Shown piece after piece: positions 60,678 through 64,000 of a DNA stretch of 64,000 bases (position 1 is the first letter of the stretch; each line of letters begins with the position of its first letter). The notes beneath the pieces are model-generated. The model was not told where the DNA came from and did no database searches. It saw nothing but the letters and a program-made list of their open reading frames with translations. The translations under genes and the position numbers were made by a program. This DNA is from Myxococcota bacterium (lineage in GTDB: Bacteria > Myxococcota > B64-G9): assembly GCA_022710975.1 (NCBI GenBank), contig JAKLGA010000021.1, forward strand, positions 1 to 64,000. The letters are read 5' to 3'.

Positions 60678-61826
60678 CTAGCGGGCGAAGAACGTCCCCC
60701 GGTAGACGTGGTTCATGGCGAGGGTGGTCAGGAACCCGGCCAGCTCGCGCAGCACGTCCTCGCGGGCGGTGAGCGGGTAGCTCAGGCCGAGCTCCTGGGC
60801 CACGCGGATGAGGTGCTCGAGCAGCGGCTCGAACTGGCCCGGATCCGCGCTGGTCCAGCGGTAGACCGTGTTGAACAGCGCGTCCTTCTGGCGCCGGAGC
60901 AGCACGGCCGCCGAGCCCAGGCGGGCCCCCTCGGCCGCGGGCGCCACCCCGGCGAAGATGGCCTTGAGATCGCCCACCAGGCTGCGCGGCACCGGCACGC
61001 CTCCGGCGGTCACCTCGGCCGCGTAGAACTCCTGGATGGTCAGCTTGAGGTCGTGCACCTCGGCCATCAGCTCGACGGTGTGGACCTGCGGGTCGCGCCC
61101 GCGCAGCTCCGCCAGGGTGCGCTCGCAGTACTCGAGCTTCTGCAGCGCGCCGGGCGAGTCGCCGTAGAGCTGGCGCCAGTCGAGCCCCGGGGTCAGCCAC
61201 AGGGCGAAGGTCTCGGCCCAGTCGTCGTCCGGGTGCTTCTGCGCGTAGTTGCCGGGCAGGTGCCGCACGTAGTCCGGGCTGAAGGGGATGGCGTGGAACA
61301 CGTCGGTGTAGGGCCGGGCCATGGGGCCGAACAGCAGCGTCCACTCCTGGCTCTCGTGCAGCCGGTAGGCGTAGTTCAGCACGTGGCCCAGCTCGTGCCG
61401 CAGGTAGCGCAGGATGTCCTCGGCGTCGGCCCCGGGCAGCCAGCCGCCCTTGAGGTACTGCACCTTGCGCAGGCGCTCGTCGGCCAGGTAGAACGGCACC
61501 CCGATGGCCACGGTGCCCTCGGGCACGCCCCACTCGTCGGACAGGTAGAAGACCGGACGCACGCGGTCGAGCCCGCGCCCCTCGAGCTCGCGGCGGAAGC
61601 GCTCGATCACCCCCTCGAGCGGCGAGCCCTCGATGTGCAGGTCGAAGTCGCAGATGCGCTGGGACAGCACCTCGGCCGGGATCTCGTCGGAGAGGGTGGA
61701 CTCCTGGAAACGATCTTCAGGGCCCGCGGCGGCAGGACCCGCGAGGGCCGGCGCGCCCGCGGCGGCCGGCGCAGGTGCGCGCGGCTCGAGGTTCTCGGCT
61801 GCGGCGGTGGAGGCGGGTGCGGTCAT
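60678..61826 (-). CDS. Putative zinc metallopeptidase (HELGH)
   Basis: A 382-residue protein with an Ala/Pro-rich N-terminal 40 residues and then a gluzincin-like catalytic region: YLRHELGHVLNYAY (H144, E145, H148) and the third ligand E205 in DDWAETFALWL, about 60 residues later. This matches the putative zinc-binding metallopeptidase family found beside other envelope genes. No signal peptide is evident, so it is probably cytoplasmic. The ATG at 61826 follows GAGGTG. A large AT-rich patch lies upstream. Confidence 0.85.
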   Translation of the reverse strand: MTAPASTAAAENLEPRAPAPAAAGAPALAGPAAAGPEDRFQESTLSDEIPAEVLSQRICDFDLHIEGSPLEGVIERFRRELEGRGLDRVRPVFYLSDEWGVPEGTVAIGVPFYLADERLRKVQYLKGGWLPGADAEDILRYLRHELGHVLNYAYRLHESQEWTLLFGPMARPYTDVFHAIPFSPDYVRHLPGNYAQKHPDDDWAETFALWLTPGLDWRQLYGDSPGALQKLEYCERTLAELRGRDPQVHTVELMAEVHDLKLTIQEFYAAEVTAGGVPVPRSLVGDLKAIFAGVAPAAEGARLGSAAVLLRRQKDALFNTVYRWTSADPGQFEPLLEHLIRVAQELGLSYPLTAREDVLRELAGFLTTLAMNHVYRGTFFAR

Positions 61827-61980
61827 GCTCACCTCGCGCGGGGCACCTGCCCCGGGCCGGCGGCAAGACTAGGGCCTCCGTTGGACGGTTTCAAGATCCA
61901 TCCGATCTGTTTCTTCAATGGGCTGATAAATATGGTGAAATTATCCAGCCCGGACGGTCCGGGGCGCCCTGGCCATTCTG

Positions 61981-62010
61981 TTGACAGCCTCGGAAGGGTC
62001 ATGCTAGACC
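61981..62010 (+). promoter_or_regulatory. Candidate sigma-70-type promoter of the PEGA gene
   Basis: TTGACA (61981-61986, perfect -35), 18 bp, TAGACC (62005-62010). It lies about 103 nt upstream of the ATG at 62113. The AT-rich stretch at 61890-61960 (GATAAATATGGTGAAATTAT) could be an UP element or belong to the divergent metallopeptidase gene. Confidence 0.5.
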
Positions 62011-62112
62011 AAGTTCGCTGCCGGAACGCGTAGATCGCGTGCGCGGAGCAGGGCGTCTCAGCATGGCCAGGCCCCCTGTGGGCCTCCGGCAACTGCGCAG
62101 GAGGAGTGGACG

Positions 62113-63810
62113 ATGAAGCGACCGAGCTGGCTGCGTGCACTGCCCGCTTCCGTGCCCCTGCTGGCCCTCGTCCTGGCCGCCCCCGCGGCCCGGGCCGGGG
62201 TGGCCAACGCGCCAAAAGTCTATGTTTTTCCGTACCAGGGCGTGTTCAAGGGCGTGCCCAAGGAAGTGATCACCCAGGTGACGGACCTCGTGCGCAACGA
62301 GGTCAAGAACAACGACGAGGTCCAGCTCCAGAAGGGGCCGGTCTTCATCCCGGAGGCGGTGGCCACCGAGGTGAAGCCCATGAGCGACAAGGACCTCAAG
62401 GACGCCGAGAAGCTGTACGCGGCCGGCGAGGCGGCCTACCAGGAGCTCGAGCTCGACAAGGCCATCGCCGCCTTCAAGGGCGCCGTGGACAAGTACGAGA
62501 GCTCGCTGGCCATGATCCAGAACTTCGATCCGGTGGTGGACACGCTGCTGATGCTGGCGGTGTGCTACTACCGCCGGGACAAGGAGGACGACGGGGCCAA
62601 GATGCTGGTCAAGGTGATCCGGCTCCGCCCCGAGCTGGTCCTCGATCCCGAGAAGTACCCGCCCATGTTCCGCAACACCGTGGAGACCATCCGCACCCAG
62701 CTGCTGCGCCGCACGCGCGGCGAGGCCGAGGTGATCGCCAACGCCGAGGGCGCCACCGTGTTCCTGGACGGGCGCAAGGTGGGCACGGCCCCGCTGCTGC
62801 TGAAGGACCTCGTGCCCGGCGAGCACTACGTCCGGGTGGAGAAGGAAGGGCTGCAGACCTGGGCCGACAAGGTGGTGGTCGAGGCCACCAAGAAGCGCGC
62901 CGTGCTGGCCTCGCTGGGCGGGGTGATGAAGGCCTCCGGGCCGCTGGGCGAGATCGCCGAGGCCCTGCGGGCCAACCGCATCGACGCCGCCGCGGCCGCG
63001 GCCATCGCCAGCCAGGGCAAGGAGATCAGCGCGGACCTGGTGCTGCTCGGCGGCGTGGCCAAGGTGGGCGACAACTACCGCGTGGGCTCGTTCCTGCTGC
63101 GGGTGGACAACCACCAGGTCTGCCAGCTGGCCGAGATCCAGCTCGATCCCGACCTGCTGGGCGCGAGCGTCGAGGTCTACAACCTGGTGTCCGCGGCCAT
63201 CAAGACCGTGGACGGCTGCCCGAGCCCGGCCAAGCTGCCCATCCCGGTGGTGACCACGGCCGCGGAGAAGAAGGTGGAGATCAAGGCCGTGGCCGTGGGT
63301 CCGGCCGTGCCTCCGCCCGAGGCGGCCAAGCCGAAGGCCGCCCTGCCGCCGCCCGAGCCGGAGCCCGGCCCGGCCGTGGCCCAGCCCGAGCCCGTGGCGC
63401 CCGTGCCCGGGCCGGCCGTGCCCGGCCGGGGACCCGCGGTGCCCGGTCCGGCCGTGCCCGGCCGGGGACCCGCGGTGCCCGGTCCGGCCGTGCCCGGCCC
63501 GGCGGTCGCCCAGCCCGTGGAGCCCGCGCCCGGCCCGGACAAGCCGGCGGTGACCGACGAGGGCCTGGCGGTCGGCGGTGGCAGCGCCATCGTCGAGCCC
63601 ACCGGCCCGGTGGTGCCCATGGTGCCCGTGGCCGGCACGGCCAAGCCCCTGGACGAGGAGCCGGACGAGGGCCCGCGCTGGTACGCCTCCTGGTGGTTCT
63701 GGACCCTCGTGGGCGCGGTGGTGGTGGGCGGGGCGGTGGTCGGCGCCGGCGCCGGCACGAACTGGTTCGAGGGCAGCACGAACGGCGGCACGGTGACGGT
63801 CGGCTGGTGA
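62113..63810 (+). CDS. PEGA-domain exported protein with WYASWWFWT membrane tail
   Basis: A 565-residue protein: signal peptide (cleavage near ARAG), an N-terminal domain (KVYVFPYQGVFKGVP), TPR-like helices (ELDKAIAAFKGAVDKYESSL, VVDTLLMLAVCYYRRDKE), a PEGA domain (VIANAEGATVFLDGRKVGTAP, about 205-245), then a long Pro/Ala/Val linker (about 390-515) and one transmembrane helix beginning WYASWWFWTLVGAVVV (about 523-545). PEGA domains are envelope modules, often beside TPR repeats in myxobacteria. The tail is shared with the protein at 30783. Preceded by a weak GGAGTGG site. Confidence 0.85.
   Translation: MKRPSWLRALPASVPLLALVLAAPAARAGVANAPKVYVFPYQGVFKGVPKEVITQVTDLVRNEVKNNDEVQLQKGPVFIPEAVATEVKPMSDKDLKDAEKLYAAGEAAYQELELDKAIAAFKGAVDKYESSLAMIQNFDPVVDTLLMLAVCYYRRDKEDDGAKMLVKVIRLRPELVLDPEKYPPMFRNTVETIRTQLLRRTRGEAEVIANAEGATVFLDGRKVGTAPLLLKDLVPGEHYVRVEKEGLQTWADKVVVEATKKRAVLASLGGVMKASGPLGEIAEALRANRIDAAAAAAIASQGKEISADLVLLGGVAKVGDNYRVGSFLLRVDNHQVCQLAEIQLDPDLLGASVEVYNLVSAAIKTVDGCPSPAKLPIPVVTTAAEKKVEIKAVAVGPAVPPPEAAKPKAALPPPEPEPGPAVAQPEPVAPVPGPAVPGRGPAVPGPAVPGRGPAVPGPAVPGPAVAQPVEPAPGPDKPAVTDEGLAVGGGSAIVEPTGPVVPMVPVAGTAKPLDEEPDEGPRWYASWWFWTLVGAVVVGGAVVGAGAGTNWFEGSTNGGTVTVGW
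63421..63492 (+). repeat. Two exact 36-bp repeats in the PEGA protein linker
   Basis: The 36-bp unit beginning CCCGGCCGGGGACCCGCGGT occurs at 63421-63456 and again at 63457-63492 without a mismatch, encoding twelve-residue Pro/Gly/Val units. Likely prone to slippage or strain variation in linker length. Confidence 0.8.
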
Positions 63811-63867
63811 CGGGCGGCCCGCGCCCGCGCGGCGCGGGGCGCTGCCATCCAACTGCGAGGTAGGCGC

Positions 63868-64000
63868 ATGAGGAACTCCTGGACGATGGGACGCGTTGCG
63901 AGACGGGGCGGATCCGCGCTGGCCGCGGCGCTGGCGCTGTGCGCGCTGGCCGGCTGCGCCTCCGAGGTGGACGTGTCCTTCAAGCTGACCGACCCGTGCG
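63868..64000 (+). CDS. Lipoprotein, cut by the window end
   Basis: Only the first 44 codons are present. They encode a lipoprotein signal peptide (MRNSWTMGRVARRGG, hydrophobic core, lipobox ALAGC) followed by ASEVDVSFKLTDPC. ATG at 63868 after GCGAGG; it starts 57 nt after the PEGA gene and is probably in the same operon. Its function cannot be told. Confidence 0.75.
   Translation, partial: MRNSWTMGRVARRGGSALAAALALCALAGCASEVDVSFKLTDPC

Overview
The window is very GC-rich (roughly 70 % by eye) and reads like chromosome from a Myxococcota-type (deltaproteobacterial) bacterium. The evidence is gene content: about 18 lipoproteins with a lipobox, many followed by an Asp/Gly-rich acidic linker, plus RCC1 repeats, Myxococcus cysteine-rich (CGDG...GE.CDDG) repeats, lamin-tail domains, a MYXO-CTERM-like C-terminus, PEGA proteins and an alpha-2-macroglobulin. 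Nearly all space is coding. No tRNA, rRNA, CRISPR array or intact transposon was seen; the only mobile-element trace is a truncated REP-associated (Y1/HUH) transposase at the left edge, plus short palindromic repeats that might be its kind of substrate.

Layout: 0-1 kb, transposase remnant and ORF6N-domain protein. 1.4-11 kb, secreted proteins: RCC1 lipoprotein, cysteine-rich repeat protein, double-domain M16 protease with a cupin gene, and a minus-strand trio (secreted protein, GNAT, glycosidase-like lipoprotein). 11-17 kb, a thioester-containing alpha-2-macroglobulin lipoprotein and a beta-propeller lipoprotein behind a sigma-54 promoter match with a palindrome upstream. 17-20.7 kb, a glutaredoxin lipoprotein, a small cysteine-rich membrane-tailed protein and a GH5-like lipoprotein. 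20.7-29.9 kb, a tight eight-gene minus-strand operon: two acyl-CoA dehydrogenases, a three-subunit methylcrotonyl/geranyl-type acyl-CoA carboxylase, a crotonase, a beta-keto acid cleavage enzyme (BKACE) and a phytoene-desaturase-family FAD enzyme. It looks like a branched or isoprenoid acyl-CoA degradation route whose last steps differ from the leucine pathway. 30-41 kb, LCCL, TPR, beta-helix, SGNH, formylglycine-type, esterase and BNR-like exported proteins. 41-44.4 kb, a TonB-dependent receptor, a lipoprotein resembling a molybdopterin-binding fold and a ModE-like HTH regulator. 44.5-52.5 kb, further secreted proteins (CHAP/MopE, cysteine-rich, DUF7282-cupredoxin) separated by intergenic repeats. 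52.6-58 kb, two lamin-tail lipoproteins behind a ferredoxin fused to a membrane domain. 58-64 kb, a sodium:solute symporter with a 37-residue companion, an FmdB/metallopeptidase cluster and a PEGA protein; the last gene is cut by the window edge.

Working together: most of the window encodes the cell envelope and secretome, with the central operon as the main metabolic unit. The strongest leads for undescribed biology are that operon, the sigma-54-linked alpha-2-macroglobulin, the TonB receptor/ModE locus, the motif-permuted esterase and the DUF7282-cupredoxin lipoprotein. All functional statements come from reading motifs by eye without database searches.
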